From Ovoidimarina sp038744785 (GTDB taxonomy: Bacteria; Pseudomonadota; Alphaproteobacteria; Rhodobacterales; Rhodobacteraceae): a stretch of DNA of 64,000 nt. The stretch lies in assembly GCA_038744785.1 (NCBI GenBank), contig JBCDLX010000009.1:62001-126000 (forward strand). The letters are read 5' to 3'. Under the pieces are notes generated by a model. The model was not told the DNA's origin. It was given only the letters and a program-made list of their open reading frames with translations, and did no database searches. Position 1 is the stretch's first letter, and each line of letters begins with the position of its first letter. This document shows, piece by piece, positions 25,682 through 34,324 of this stretch. Both the position numbers and the translations under genes were made by a program.

Positions 25682-26992
25682 ATGAAACTCAGAAACTTCC
25701 TTCTGGCTGCCGCTTTGGGTACCGCCGCGCTGGTCCCGGCGACCGGTTATGCGCAAGAGGCCGCGCCAGACATTCAGCCCTACATCTTCACCACGCTGCT
25801 GTTCCTTGTGGGCGGCTTTCTTGTGTTCTGGATGGCCGCGGGCTTTGCGATGCTCGAAGCCGGCCTCGTGCGCTCGAAGAACGTTACGATGCAGCTTACA
25901 AAGAACATCGCGCTGTTTTCCATCGCGTCGGTTATGTACTGGCTGGTTGGCTTCAACCTGATGTACCCGGGCGATTTCAACGGATATTTCGCCTTTAACT
26001 TCGTACCCACGGTGCTGGAGCCTGTTGGCCTTGCTGCGGAAGATGCGGCACTCGACTATGCTTCTGTTGGATCGGACTTCTTCTTCCAGCTGATGTTCGT
26101 CGCGGCGACGGCTTCGATTGTTTCGGGCGTTCTGGCAGAGCGGATCAAGCTTTGGCCATTCCTTGTGTTTGTCGTTGTTCTGACCGGTATCATGTATCCG
26201 ATCTCGGGCTCGTGGCAGTGGGGCGGCGGCTGGCTGTCGGAGATGGGTTTCTCTGACTTCGCCGGTTCCACCATCGTGCACTCCGTCGGTGGCTGGGCAG
26301 CGCTTGCTGGTGCGATCATCCTGGGCCCCCGTCTTGGCAAGTACAAGGACGGTCAAGTGCACCCGATGCCTGGTTCGAATCTTGCCCTTGCAACTTTGGG
26401 TACGTTCATTCTGTGGCTCGGTTGGTTCGGCTTCAACGGCGGCTCGCAGCTTGCGGCCGGGACCGTTGGCGACATCACCGACGTCAGCCGGATCTTCGCC
26501 AACACGAACATGGCGGCGGCTTCGGGTGCGATCGCTGCGCTGATCTTGACACAGATCGTGTATGGCAAGGTCGACCTGACGATGGTCCTGAACGGAGCTC
26601 TTGCAGGCCTCGTGTCGATCACCGCGGAACCACTGGCGCCGTCGCTGTTTGGCGCGCTTTGGATCGGTGCAATCGGTGGCGTCATCGTGGTCTTCACGGT
26701 TCCAATGCTGGACAAGATGAAGATCGACGACGTGGTCGGCGCCATCCCGGTTCACCTTTTTGCGGGGATCTGGGGCACTATCGCGGTCGTGTTCTACAAT
26801 TCGGACGCCAGCCTCGTGACCCAGCTGACCGGTATCGTGGCTTACGGCGTGTTCACATTCGTCGCGGCGCTGATCGTTTGGGTGATTCTGAAGGGGATCA
26901 TGGGTCTGCGTGTCGACGAGGAAGCGGAAATCAACGGGCTCGATACGTCCGAGCTTGGAATGGAAGCTTACCCAGACTTCACCAAAGGCTGA
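25682..26992 (+). CDS. amtB: Ammonium transporter AmtB
   Basis: A 436-residue channel for ammonium/ammonia. A cleaved signal peptide ends near residue 25 (ATGYAQEA). About eleven membrane segments follow. The twin pore His residues are visible in STIVHSVGGWAALAG and PVHLFAGIWGTIAV, and GWFGFNGGSQ is the family block between them. The cytoplasmic tail LDTSELGMEAYPDFTKG contains the usual C-terminal E-x-Y motif region that contacts GlnK. AAGGA precedes the ATG. Same operon as glnK, closed by a strong terminator at 27025. Confidence 0.97.
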   Translation: MKLRNFLLAAALGTAALVPATGYAQEAAPDIQPYIFTTLLFLVGGFLVFWMAAGFAMLEAGLVRSKNVTMQLTKNIALFSIASVMYWLVGFNLMYPGDFNGYFAFNFVPTVLEPVGLAAEDAALDYASVGSDFFFQLMFVAATASIVSGVLAERIKLWPFLVFVVVLTGIMYPISGSWQWGGGWLSEMGFSDFAGSTIVHSVGGWAALAGAIILGPRLGKYKDGQVHPMPGSNLALATLGTFILWLGWFGFNGGSQLAAGTVGDITDVSRIFANTNMAAASGAIAALILTQIVYGKVDLTMVLNGALAGLVSITAEPLAPSLFGALWIGAIGGVIVVFTVPMLDKMKIDDVVGAIPVHLFAGIWGTIAVVFYNSDASLVTQLTGIVAYGVFTFVAALIVWVILKGIMGLRVDEEAEINGLDTSELGMEAYPDFTKG

Positions 26993-27024
26993 TACCCCTT
27001 CCAATCGGCCTTGATGTGCAACTG

Positions 27025-27051
27025 ACCCGGGCGCTCGCGCCCGGGTTTTTT
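27025..27051 (+). terminator. Rho-independent terminator after amtB
   Basis: ACCCGGGCG (27025-27033) and CGCCCGGGT (27038-27046) form a perfect 9-base-pair stem with a 4-base loop, followed at once by six T residues. It ends the glnK-amtB transcript and lies before the convergent aminotransferase gene. Confidence 0.92.
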
Positions 27052-27105
27052 GTTTGGACTGTTCCGTGGATACAGCGCGGCGTCACGGCGCGATGATTGC
27101 CGCAG

Positions 27106-28290
27106 TTACACGCCAGCTGCCACGATTGCCTCGGCCAGGATCGGAATGGTTCTGGCGTTCAGGCCGGCCACGTTGATACGGCTATCACCGACCATATAGA
27201 TCCCATGGCTTTCGCGCATCGCCAGAACCTGGTCCGGCGTGGCCCCCAGCCGCGAGAACATCCCGCGATGGCGTGCGATGAAATCGAACCGGTCAGAGTT
27301 GGTGCGCTGGCGCAGTTCCCCTGCAAGGTCTTCACGAAGCTTCAGCATGCCAAGCCGGACCTCTTCCAGCTCTGTTTGCCAGTCGGCGCGCAGGGCGTCG
27401 TCATCGAGGATCATCTGCACCAACCGCGCGCCGTGATCGGGCGGGAAGGAATAGTTTTGTCGGTTCAGATAGGCAAGCGTGCCTTGGGTCGTCTTCGTTT
27501 GCGCCGCGGTTTCGGAGATTGCGATCAGGATGCCCGTCCGCTCGCGGTAGACACCAAAGTTTTTAGAACAGGACGCGGCAATCAGAAGCTCGGGCATGCG
27601 GGACGCCAGATGCCGAACACCCGCTGCGTCGGCCTCCAGCCCATCGCCGAAGCCCTGGTAGGCGATGTCGATCATTGGCGTTGCACCAGTTTCCAAAAGC
27701 AGATCAGTGACAGCGCGCCATTGGTCGGCCGTCAGATTTGCACCGGTGGGGTTGTGGCAACAGCCGTGCAAGAGAACCAGATCACCGGCCCCGGCGCGTT
27801 TCAGGTCTGCAATCATTCCGTCGAAATCGACGCTGCGTGTGGCCCCGTCGAAGTAGCGATACTCGGCAACGGGGATCCCAAGGTATTTGATGATAGAGAG
27901 GTGGTTTGGCCAAGTCGGAGCCGACACGTGGATTGTGCCCTCGGGATTGGCCATCTTGAACATCTCAAGGGCTTGCCGCACAGCCCCTGTACCACCGGGC
28001 GTGGCGGCAGAAGCCAAACGATCCTCGGCGACCGCACCATCAAGGATCAGCTGCCGCATCGCGGTGTTGAAGGCGCTGTCGCCGACAAGGCCAACATAGG
28101 ATTTGGTAGTCTCGGTGTTCCAAAGGCGCTGTTCGGCGGCCTTTACGGCGCGCATGACCGGCGTCCTGCCTTCGGCGTCCTTATAAACGCCGACACCCAG
28201 ATCAACCTTGGTCTCGCGCGGGTCATCGCGATAAAGCTGCATCAGTTCGAGGATCTTGTCGGCGGGCTGTTCGGTCAGGGTCTGGAACAT
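27106..28290 (-). CDS. Aromatic amino acid aminotransferase (AspC/TyrB family)
   Basis: A 394-residue PLP-dependent class I aminotransferase. It has the family start LTEQPADKILELMQLYRDDPR, the block VDLGVGVYKDAEGRTPV, TPGGTGAVRQALE, HGCCHNPTGANLT, and the PLP lysine in ASCSKNFGVYRERTG. The terminal substrate Arg lies in RINVAGLNARTI. These features are those of the subgroup Ia aspartate/aromatic aminotransferases; alphaproteobacterial members mostly serve Phe and Tyr. A GAGG element precedes the ATG. A GNAT and a sulfurtransferase gene lie just upstream on the same strand. Confidence 0.93.
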   Translation of the reverse strand: MFQTLTEQPADKILELMQLYRDDPRETKVDLGVGVYKDAEGRTPVMRAVKAAEQRLWNTETTKSYVGLVGDSAFNTAMRQLILDGAVAEDRLASAATPGGTGAVRQALEMFKMANPEGTIHVSAPTWPNHLSIIKYLGIPVAEYRYFDGATRSVDFDGMIADLKRAGAGDLVLLHGCCHNPTGANLTADQWRAVTDLLLETGATPMIDIAYQGFGDGLEADAAGVRHLASRMPELLIAASCSKNFGVYRERTGILIAISETAAQTKTTQGTLAYLNRQNYSFPPDHGARLVQMILDDDALRADWQTELEEVRLGMLKLREDLAGELRQRTNSDRFDFIARHRGMFSRLGATPDQVLAMRESHGIYMVGDSRINVAGLNARTIPILAEAIVAAGV

Positions 28291-28299
28291 CGGGTTTCC

Positions 28300-28866
28300 T
28301 CATTCGGGGATGCGCGACAGATCGCGCGATCGGGTGAGCGTGCGGGTAAAGTCCTCGCGCCGGACCGGCGTAAAGCCACCGGCCTGGTAGGTTTGCAGCG
28401 CGCGGGGATGATCAAGTGTGCAGGTGTTGACGGTCAATTTTGTGATGCCGCCCCGATCCCACGCCGTATGGATAGCGGTTCGAAGAAGGAACTTTCCAAG
28501 CCCGGTCCCGACCGCCTCGGGCACCAGCCCGAAATATGCCAGATCGGTGATGTCTTTCGTGGTTGCGTCCAACAGAAAGAATCCATGCGGCCAGCCATTC
28601 ATCATCAGTGTGAACAACGCAACTTCAGGTCTTGCGAGCCAGGCCGTCAGTTCCGCCGGATCCTCGGAATGCATATCTTCCCAGGCGTAATCGCGCCCCA
28701 CGGCATCATAGAGCGATAGGAAATACCAAAGTGGCGGGGTCTCGGCATGCAGAAGCGTCGCGGGATGGGTCGCGGGCAAGGCCGGCCACGGGTAAGTTGG
28801 CCGCTCTGTCATATGAAGCCAGGTGACGGTGTAGCGAAGCTCCGTTCCCGCAGGCTGGATCTTCAT
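28300..28866 (-). CDS. GNAT-family N-acetyltransferase
   Basis: A 188-residue acetyltransferase. The acetyl-CoA motif is in YFGLVPEAVGTGLGKFLLRTAI (pattern Q/R-x-x-G-x-G/A as A-V-G-T-G-L-G), followed by KLTVNTCTLDHPRALQTYQAGGFTPVRRE, the motif B region. The N-terminal Trp/Pro-rich part is typical of an alphaproteobacterial subgroup; the acceptor is unknown. The start overlaps the upstream sulfurtransferase stop in ATGA and the aminotransferase follows after nine bases, so the three genes probably form one operon. Confidence 0.9.
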   Translation of the reverse strand: MKIQPAGTELRYTVTWLHMTERPTYPWPALPATHPATLLHAETPPLWYFLSLYDAVGRDYAWEDMHSEDPAELTAWLARPEVALFTLMMNGWPHGFFLLDATTKDITDLAYFGLVPEAVGTGLGKFLLRTAIHTAWDRGGITKLTVNTCTLDHPRALQTYQAGGFTPVRREDFTRTLTRSRDLSRIPE

Positions 28867-29711
28867 CCCGTCTCTACCTTCAGGTCGTCATACATCCCCC
28901 ATTCCGCCCATGAGCCATCGTAAAGTGCGGTCCGCGAGACCCCCAGTCTTTCCAAGGCCAGCGCAATGATCGCAGCCGTCACGCCCGAGCCGCAGGTGGT
29001 GATAACCGGCCTTGCAAGGTCCACACCCGCGGCGCCGAAGACGGTGCGCAGGTCCTCTGCAGATTTCATCGTGCCGTCTCGGTTCAGCAATGTCCGGTAG
29101 TGGATGTTCTTGGAACCGGGGATATGGCCCGACCTAAGGCCTTTGCGGGGCTCTGCCTCTTCCCCGGTGAAACGCCCGGGCGACCGGGCGTCGAGTATCT
29201 CGTGGCTACGCAACTTCGACGCATGCGCCACTTGCGTTACATCGACCACCATCTGGTTTTGCCGCGTCACCGTCATATGGCGGTCGCGCATGACCGGGGG
29301 CATATCCTCGACCGGGCGGCCTTCGGACAACCATTTTGGCATGCCGCCATCCAGAACGGCGACATCTGTTTTTCCCATTGCTCGAAAAAGCCACCAGACC
29401 CGCGCAGCCGAAAACAGCCCTGCGCCGTCGTAGACGACCACCTGGTGCCCGTCGCCCACGCCCATTGCGCGCATCCGACTGACAAACTTCTCGGGCGGCG
29501 GCATCATGTGCGGCAGGTCAGATCGGTGATCGCTGATCTCGTCGATGTCAAAAAACCGGGCCCCGGGAATGTGCGCCTCGCCGTATTCTTCGCGGGCATT
29601 CCGTTCCATATCGGGCAAGTAGAACGATCCGTCGAGTATCCGCAGATCGGGATCGCTGAGGTGCGCACCGAGCCAATCGGTCGAGACAAGTGTTTTGGGA
29701 TCGTCGGCCAT
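28863..29711 (-). CDS. sseA: 3-mercaptopyruvate sulfurtransferase
   Basis: A 282-residue two-rhodanese-domain enzyme. The catalytic loop TTCGSGVTAA near the C-terminus is the CG(S/T)GVT signature of mercaptopyruvate sulfurtransferase, as opposed to CRKGVT of thiosulfate enzymes. The first domain has ILDGSFYLP and IPGARFFDIDEISD; the linker region has LDARSPGRFTGEE. ATG at 29711 gives the common start MADDPKTLVSTDWL; ATG 29753 further up is possible. It leads a likely operon with a GNAT and an aromatic aminotransferase, which hints at amino-acid sulfur metabolism. Confidence 0.93.
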   Translation of the reverse strand: MADDPKTLVSTDWLGAHLSDPDLRILDGSFYLPDMERNAREEYGEAHIPGARFFDIDEISDHRSDLPHMMPPPEKFVSRMRAMGVGDGHQVVVYDGAGLFSAARVWWLFRAMGKTDVAVLDGGMPKWLSEGRPVEDMPPVMRDRHMTVTRQNQMVVDVTQVAHASKLRSHEILDARSPGRFTGEEAEPRKGLRSGHIPGSKNIHYRTLLNRDGTMKSAEDLRTVFGAAGVDLARPVITTCGSGVTAAIIALALERLGVSRTALYDGSWAEWGMYDDLKVETG

Positions 29712-29798
29712 GGGGGTCCCCGGTGATTTGAACGCCCATTCTGCTACGCCCATGTTCAACGCGGTTCAAGGGAAACACCCCGCCGACTGACCTGACCG

Positions 29799-30410
29799 TT
29801 AGGTTTTCCGGGCGACGATGAAGTGATTTCTGGCCGAGGGGTAGCCACCGGTTTCGACGATCTGAAGCCCGGCCGCCTCGATCATTCCGTTCATCTCAGT
29901 GCGGCGCAGAAAGCCCACATACGGGGCTTTGCCGACCAAGCGCATCGCCGGGATCAGCAGGCGCAGCGGCCAGCCGCCATGCGCCAGGCAGACGGTTTTT
30001 GAGATGAAGTAGCCGCCGGGTTTCAGACGCACGGCCAGTGCATCTATGGCGGCGGGAACGTCTTCGATAAGGTGCAAGAGATTGAAAGCGAGGACGGCAT
30101 CGTAGGTTTGATCGTCGGGCTCTGACAGGCCGGCCTGCCGGAAGGTGACGTTTCGAAGTTCTTTGTCGGCGCGCTTCCCTTCTGCGATATCAATCATACC
30201 CTGGGCGTAGTCCGTCGCCGTGATGTGCCGAACAGCATACGCGAGGTGGAGTGCAGTGGTCCCGGTGCCGCAGCCGACCTCAAGAACGTCGTCGTCCGCG
30301 GACAAGTAGCTTTGCGTCCGTTCCAATGTCTCGGCGTAGGCGTTCGGATCTTGGACGGGACGTGCGGCGTAGCGGGGAGCGATTTTGTCCCAGAAGGCAG
30401 AGGTTGTCAT
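29799..30410 (-). CDS. Class I SAM-dependent methyltransferase
   Basis: A 203-residue methyltransferase of the UbiE/MenG-like group. Motif I is VLEVGCGTGTTALHLA; motif II region ITATDYAQGMIDIAEGKR; then AVLAFNLLHLIED and LKPGGYFISKTVCLA. Substrate unknown. AAGGA lies seven bases before the ATG. It is divergent from a LysR gene across 131 bases, the classical layout for LysR control of its neighbour. Confidence 0.9.
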   Translation of the reverse strand: MTTSAFWDKIAPRYAARPVQDPNAYAETLERTQSYLSADDDVLEVGCGTGTTALHLAYAVRHITATDYAQGMIDIAEGKRADKELRNVTFRQAGLSEPDDQTYDAVLAFNLLHLIEDVPAAIDALAVRLKPGGYFISKTVCLAHGGWPLRLLIPAMRLVGKAPYVGFLRRTEMNGMIEAAGLQIVETGGYPSARNHFIVARKT

Positions 30411-30541
30411 GGTGTATCCTTCGCGGTGGCGCGTCTCGAAACCGGTAAGCTCATTCGCGCATTAACTTCTGCAGCCGCATATATCCCCGGTATTTCTAGG
30501 GTGGAATTGCCAGTTTCTGCCGAACGTTTATACATATATGC

Positions 30542-31429
30542 ATGAATTGGGCGGCTGTCGGATTTGACTGGAACCAGGTGCGCGCCTTCTTGGCGACGGC
30601 CGAAGAGGGTTCTCTCTCCGCAGCGGCGCGGGCGCTTGGTCAGTCGCAGCCAACCATCGGTCGGCAGGTCGCCGCGCTGGAGGAAGACCTGGGTGTGGTT
30701 CTGTTCGAACGGGTTGGTCGCAGCCTGGAGCTTACGCCGACAGGACGGGATTTACTGGACCATGTCCGAGCCATGGGGGATGCGGCAGGGCGAATCTCGC
30801 TTCTCGCCTCGGGTCGCAGTCAAGCGATCGAGGGCCGGGTTTCGATCTCTGCAAGCGATGTGATGTCGACGCTGGTCCTGCCGCCGATCCTTGCGCGCCT
30901 GCGCGAAGTTGCACCGGGGATAACGGTTGAAGTGGTTGCCTCAAACGCGGTGAGCGATCTGCAACGGCGCGAGGCCGATATCGCGCTGCGCCATGTCCGG
31001 CCCGAAGCGCCGGAATTGTTCGCTCGGCTTTTGCGCGAGATTGACGCGCATCTCTATGCCTCTCCCACCTATCTGGAACGGCGTGGACGCCCGGCTACGC
31101 TGGAAGATATCGCGGACCATGATTTGATCGGGTTTTCAGACAATGTCCGTTTGATCGATGAATACCGGGCGCGCGGTCTGCCCGTATCCCAGGACCAAAT
31201 TCGGTTTGGATCCGCCGATGGGAACGTCGCATGGTCGATGACGCGGGCGGGGCTGGGGATCAGCCCAATGGCGGATACGATCGCCGGGTGCTTGGGCGGC
31301 GTCGAACAGGTTCTGCCAGATTTCGTGATTACCTTTCCTGTTTGGCTTGCGGTCCATCGTGAGGTTCAGACAAGCAAACGTATCCGGCTGGTGTTTGACC
31401 TTCTTGCGCGCGAATTGCAGGTAGTGTGA
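30542..31429 (+). CDS. LysR-family transcriptional regulator
   Basis: A 295-residue regulator. The N-terminal helix-turn-helix region is WNQVRAFLATAEEGSLSAAARALGQSQPTIGRQVAALEEDLG (residues about 10-50); the effector domain follows from about 95. It is divergent from the methyltransferase gene (start 30410) and likely regulates it and itself from the 131-base gap, which is AT-rich near TTTATACATATATGCATG just before this start. No ligand can be named. Confidence 0.93.
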   Translation: MNWAAVGFDWNQVRAFLATAEEGSLSAAARALGQSQPTIGRQVAALEEDLGVVLFERVGRSLELTPTGRDLLDHVRAMGDAAGRISLLASGRSQAIEGRVSISASDVMSTLVLPPILARLREVAPGITVEVVASNAVSDLQRREADIALRHVRPEAPELFARLLREIDAHLYASPTYLERRGRPATLEDIADHDLIGFSDNVRLIDEYRARGLPVSQDQIRFGSADGNVAWSMTRAGLGISPMADTIAGCLGGVEQVLPDFVITFPVWLAVHREVQTSKRIRLVFDLLARELQVV

Positions 31430-31444
31430 GCGCGGGGCCAAGGT

Positions 31445-31921
31445 CTAGCCGTGCTCTTTCAGCAGGCGCTGCTTTTGGCGGTTCCAATCGCGTTTGGCCG
31501 ATGTCTCGCGCTTGTCATGAAGCTTCTTACCCTGCGCTATTCCGATCTTCAGCTTCGCAAGGCCCCGATGGTTGAAATACATCACAAGCGGCACAAGAGT
31601 CATGCCTTTCCGCTGTGTCGCATTCCACATGTCCGACAGCTGTTTGCGCGATACCAGAAGCTTGCGACGCCGCCGGTCTTCGTGCCCGAACGTCTTAGCC
31701 TGTTCGTAGGGTGCGATGTAGCTGTTGATCAGCCACAGTTCCCCGTTCTCGACGGCTGCATAGCTTTCGGCGATGTTCGCACCGCTTTCGCGCAGTGACT
31801 TAACCTCGGATCCCATGAGCTGAACGCCACATTCCACGTCGTCTTCGATTGCATAGTCGAAGCGCGCCCGCCGGTTTTCGGCGATGACTTTGTAGTTCGG
31901 GTTTTCCTTGGGCTTGGCCAT
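31445..31921 (-). CDS. smpB: SsrA-binding protein SmpB
   Basis: A 158-residue partner of tmRNA in trans-translation, which frees stalled ribosomes. The family blocks are NYKVIAENRRARFDYAIEDD, the conserved GSEVKSLRESGANIAESYA, and the basic C-terminal tail with GKKLHDKRETSAKRDWNRQKQRLLKEHG that inserts into the ribosomal decoding area. Length is normal. The ssrA gene itself is not seen in the window. dapA lies about 1.4 kb upstream on the same strand, a common alphaproteobacterial neighbourhood here separated by two genes. Confidence 0.97.
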   Translation of the reverse strand: MAKPKENPNYKVIAENRRARFDYAIEDDVECGVQLMGSEVKSLRESGANIAESYAAVENGELWLINSYIAPYEQAKTFGHEDRRRRKLLVSRKQLSDMWNATQRKGMTLVPLVMYFNHRGLAKLKIGIAQGKKLHDKRETSAKRDWNRQKQRLLKEHG

Positions 31922-32001
31922 TGCGGGGATTTATCTGGGTCGGACGGCGCTGTCCATCAAGACCCGAAGGCGCGGTGCTTGACGTCGCTTGCTGGCCAGT
32001 G

Positions 32002-32448
32002 ATGATCGCAGCCATGTTCGACCAACTTCTTCTTGGCGCCGGTGTGACCCTGCTGTCGCTGATTTTCGCCACGACCCTGTGGTGGAGCTTCACTGAATTG
32101 ATGGAATCGATGGATGGCTGGCTGCGCAAACCGCCGCAACCGTTCAAATATTTCGTGATTATGGTGATGGTGGTCTTCGCGACGATGTTGATCATGTCGT
32201 TTGGAGTTTGGCTTTGGGCCATCATCTTTTACCAGATGGCCGTATTCCCGACCCTGGAAGAGGCGGTCTATTACAGCCTTGTCGCCTATACGACCTTGGG
32301 CCTAGGTGACGTGGTGGTTCCGCAGGAACAACGGCTTCTAGGTGGAATGACCGGTGCCAACGGGTTCATGATGTTTGGACTTATGACGGCGATGCTGACT
32401 GACACGCTGCGCCACGTCCGGCGGGTGCAACACAACATTCAGGACTGA
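32002..32448 (+). CDS. Ion-channel domain membrane protein (K+-channel-like)
   Basis: A 148-residue membrane protein with three hydrophobic segments: about residues 8-28, 52-78 and 108-128. Between the last two is a pore-loop-like stretch YYSLVAYTTLGLGDVVVP, which resembles the two-TM ion-channel pore with TTLGLGD in place of the potassium filter TVGYGD. Selectivity is thus uncertain. ATG at 32002 is my choice; ATG 32014 would also work. Its end overlaps the convergent EamA gene by ten bases. Confidence 0.82.
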   Translation: MIAAMFDQLLLGAGVTLLSLIFATTLWWSFTELMESMDGWLRKPPQPFKYFVIMVMVVFATMLIMSFGVWLWAIIFYQMAVFPTLEEAVYYSLVAYTTLGLGDVVVPQEQRLLGGMTGANGFMMFGLMTAMLTDTLRHVRRVQHNIQD

Positions 32449-33269
32449 CGGCTTCGGAACAGAATGAAAAGACCCGAGGCGACGACGATGGCGCTTCCGA
32501 CAACCGTTGCCGCGTCGGGGCGTTCCCCGAAGACAAGGATGCCCAACGCCACGCCGAACAGAAGGCGCGTATAGCGGAAGGGTGTTACCGCCGACACCTC
32601 GCCCGTGCGCATGGCATGCGTCAGCGCAGTATAGGCCGCCACGCCGAACAGGATCGCGCCGCCCAAGGCCGCCATCGCGGTCCTGTCCGGTAACAGCGCG
32701 CCTTCGCCGGTCCAAGCGCCGTATCCAAGCCCGGCGACCACAATCGCGGCAAACCCATAGACGCCCAGCGTGTAAGTGCCCAATCCCGCAGGTGCCGCGC
32801 GCGTGGCTAAATCGCGCCCGGCAAATCCAATCATCCCAAGAACGGCGAGCAGGGACAGAGGCGAAAAGGCCTCAGCCCCCGGACGAATGATCACCAGCAC
32901 ACCGCCAAGACCGACAAGGATCGCGCTCCAACGACGCCAACCGACGGTTTCGCCAAACATCATGGCTGCCCCTGCGACAACGACGATGGGAGTTGCCTGT
33001 AAAATCGCGGTTGCCGACGACAGCGGCGTCAGAACGAAAGCGAGCGTGTAGAATAGCCGTCCGGTGATCTCGAACACGGTTCTGACCCAAAGCGACGGAC
33101 TACGTGCTGCGGGCGGAAAAAGCGCTTCGCCCGATGCTAGCGCAAGCGCCGCGAAACACAGGACACCGCCAAAACCAAAAATGACCATGACCTGGCCTAC
33201 AGGCACGCTTGCGGCGGCCGCTTTCAGAAACATATCCTCGACTGCGAAGCCCGCCATCGCGGCAACCAT
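32439..33269 (-). CDS. EamA/DMT-family transporter
   Basis: A membrane protein of about 276 residues with ten predicted helices in two EamA repeats, typical of drug/metabolite transporters. Features are GWRRWSAILVGLGGVLVIIRPG, where the end of repeat 1 lies, and TPFRYTRLLFGVALGILVFGE in repeat 2. The ATG at 33269 cuts into the first helix; in-frame codons before it (LIGSLW, back to the dapA stop) look helix-like but offer only a CTG at 33320, which would overlap the dapA stop. The true start is therefore unsure. Substrate unknown. Confidence 0.87.
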   Translation of the reverse strand: MVAAMAGFAVEDMFLKAAAASVPVGQVMVIFGFGGVLCFAALALASGEALFPPAARSPSLWVRTVFEITGRLFYTLAFVLTPLSSATAILQATPIVVVAGAAMMFGETVGWRRWSAILVGLGGVLVIIRPGAEAFSPLSLLAVLGMIGFAGRDLATRAAPAGLGTYTLGVYGFAAIVVAGLGYGAWTGEGALLPDRTAMAALGGAILFGVAAYTALTHAMRTGEVSAVTPFRYTRLLFGVALGILVFGERPDAATVVGSAIVVASGLFILFRSRQS

Positions 33270-33316
33270 CCAAAGGCTGCCAATCAGATTGGCGCGCCGG
33301 GCGCCAGAAACCGTGG

Positions 33317-34192
33317 TCAGTTCAACAATCCCGCATGGCGCATCGCAGCATCGATCTGTGCCTTGGTGTCGGACGTGATCCCCGTCAGCGGGAGCCGCAC
33401 TTCTTCGCTGCAACGGCCAAGCCGGGAGAGCCCGTATTTGGCACCGGCAAGTCCTGGCTCTACGAAGATCGCGCGGTGCAGCGGCATCAGCCTGTCCTGA
33501 TACTCCAGCGCCTTGGAATAATCCCCGGCCAACGTCGCCTCTTGAAACGCTGCGCAAAGGCGCGGCGCAACGTTCGCGGTAACCGATATGCAGCCTTTAC
33601 CGCCATGCGCATTGAACCCAAGAGCCGAGCCGTCTTCACCCGACAGCTGAATGAAATCAGCGCCGCAGGTTTCGCGTTGATCGGACACACGGGTCACATC
33701 GCCTGTTGCATCCTTCACGCCGATGATCCGAGGCAGCTGTGCAAGCTCTCCCATCGTTGCGGGGGTCATGTCGATCACCGACCGGCCTGGGATATTGTAG
33801 ATGATGATCGGCAAATCGCAGCAATCGTGCATCGCCTTAAAGTGGGCGATCAGCCCGGCCTGCGTCGGTTTGTTATAGTATGGAGTCACCACTAACGCGG
33901 CAGTTGCCCCAACCGATTCGGCATGGCGCATCAGGCGAATGCCTTCGGCGGTGTTGTTCGATCCGGCACCCGCAACAACCGGAACCCGACCGGCGGCTGT
34001 TTTGACGACAGCCTCCACAACCGCTTCGTGCTCGCCATGGCTTAGGGTCGGGCTTTCCCCTGTAGTGCCGACCGGCACCAGTCCGTGGCTGCCCTCAGAA
34101 ATCTGCCATTCGACAATTTTTTCAAGAGCTTGATAGTCTACGTCGCCATTTGACATGGGCGTGACCAGGGCAGGGAAAGACCCCGTGAACAT
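33317..34192 (-). CDS. dapA: 4-hydroxy-tetrahydrodipicolinate synthase
   Basis: A 291-residue enzyme that condenses pyruvate with aspartate semialdehyde in lysine and diaminopimelate synthesis. The start MFTGSFPALVTPM, the GTTGESPTLSHGEH block, the catalytic Tyr in IIYNIPGRSV and the Schiff-base Lys in IIGVKDATGD are all present. AAGGA lies eight to nine bases before the ATG. It is divergent from slt (34325) with 132 bases between, and an EamA transporter follows on the same strand. Diaminopimelate supply fits with the several wall genes in this window. Confidence 0.97.
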   Translation of the reverse strand: MFTGSFPALVTPMSNGDVDYQALEKIVEWQISEGSHGLVPVGTTGESPTLSHGEHEAVVEAVVKTAAGRVPVVAGAGSNNTAEGIRLMRHAESVGATAALVVTPYYNKPTQAGLIAHFKAMHDCCDLPIIIYNIPGRSVIDMTPATMGELAQLPRIIGVKDATGDVTRVSDQRETCGADFIQLSGEDGSALGFNAHGGKGCISVTANVAPRLCAAFQEATLAGDYSKALEYQDRLMPLHRAIFVEPGLAGAKYGLSRLGRCSEEVRLPLTGITSDTKAQIDAAMRHAGLLN

Positions 34193-34324
34193 GGGTGTAG
34201 TCCTTTAGATGCGTTGCGCTTCGGGCACCCCCGTCAGCGGATCGCCGCGGACACTAGCCGGTTGCCTTGCGAAAGCCAAGTTTGTGTGGTGACCGTTAAC
34301 TTCGGGGCGCTAGGTTACTGAGCC

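Noticed and set aside
25673..28719. Two long open frames (443 and 540 codons) antisense to amtB and to the aminotransferase/GNAT genes
   Set aside because: Low-complexity, Arg/His-rich products typical of shadow frames; the sense genes are unmistakable.
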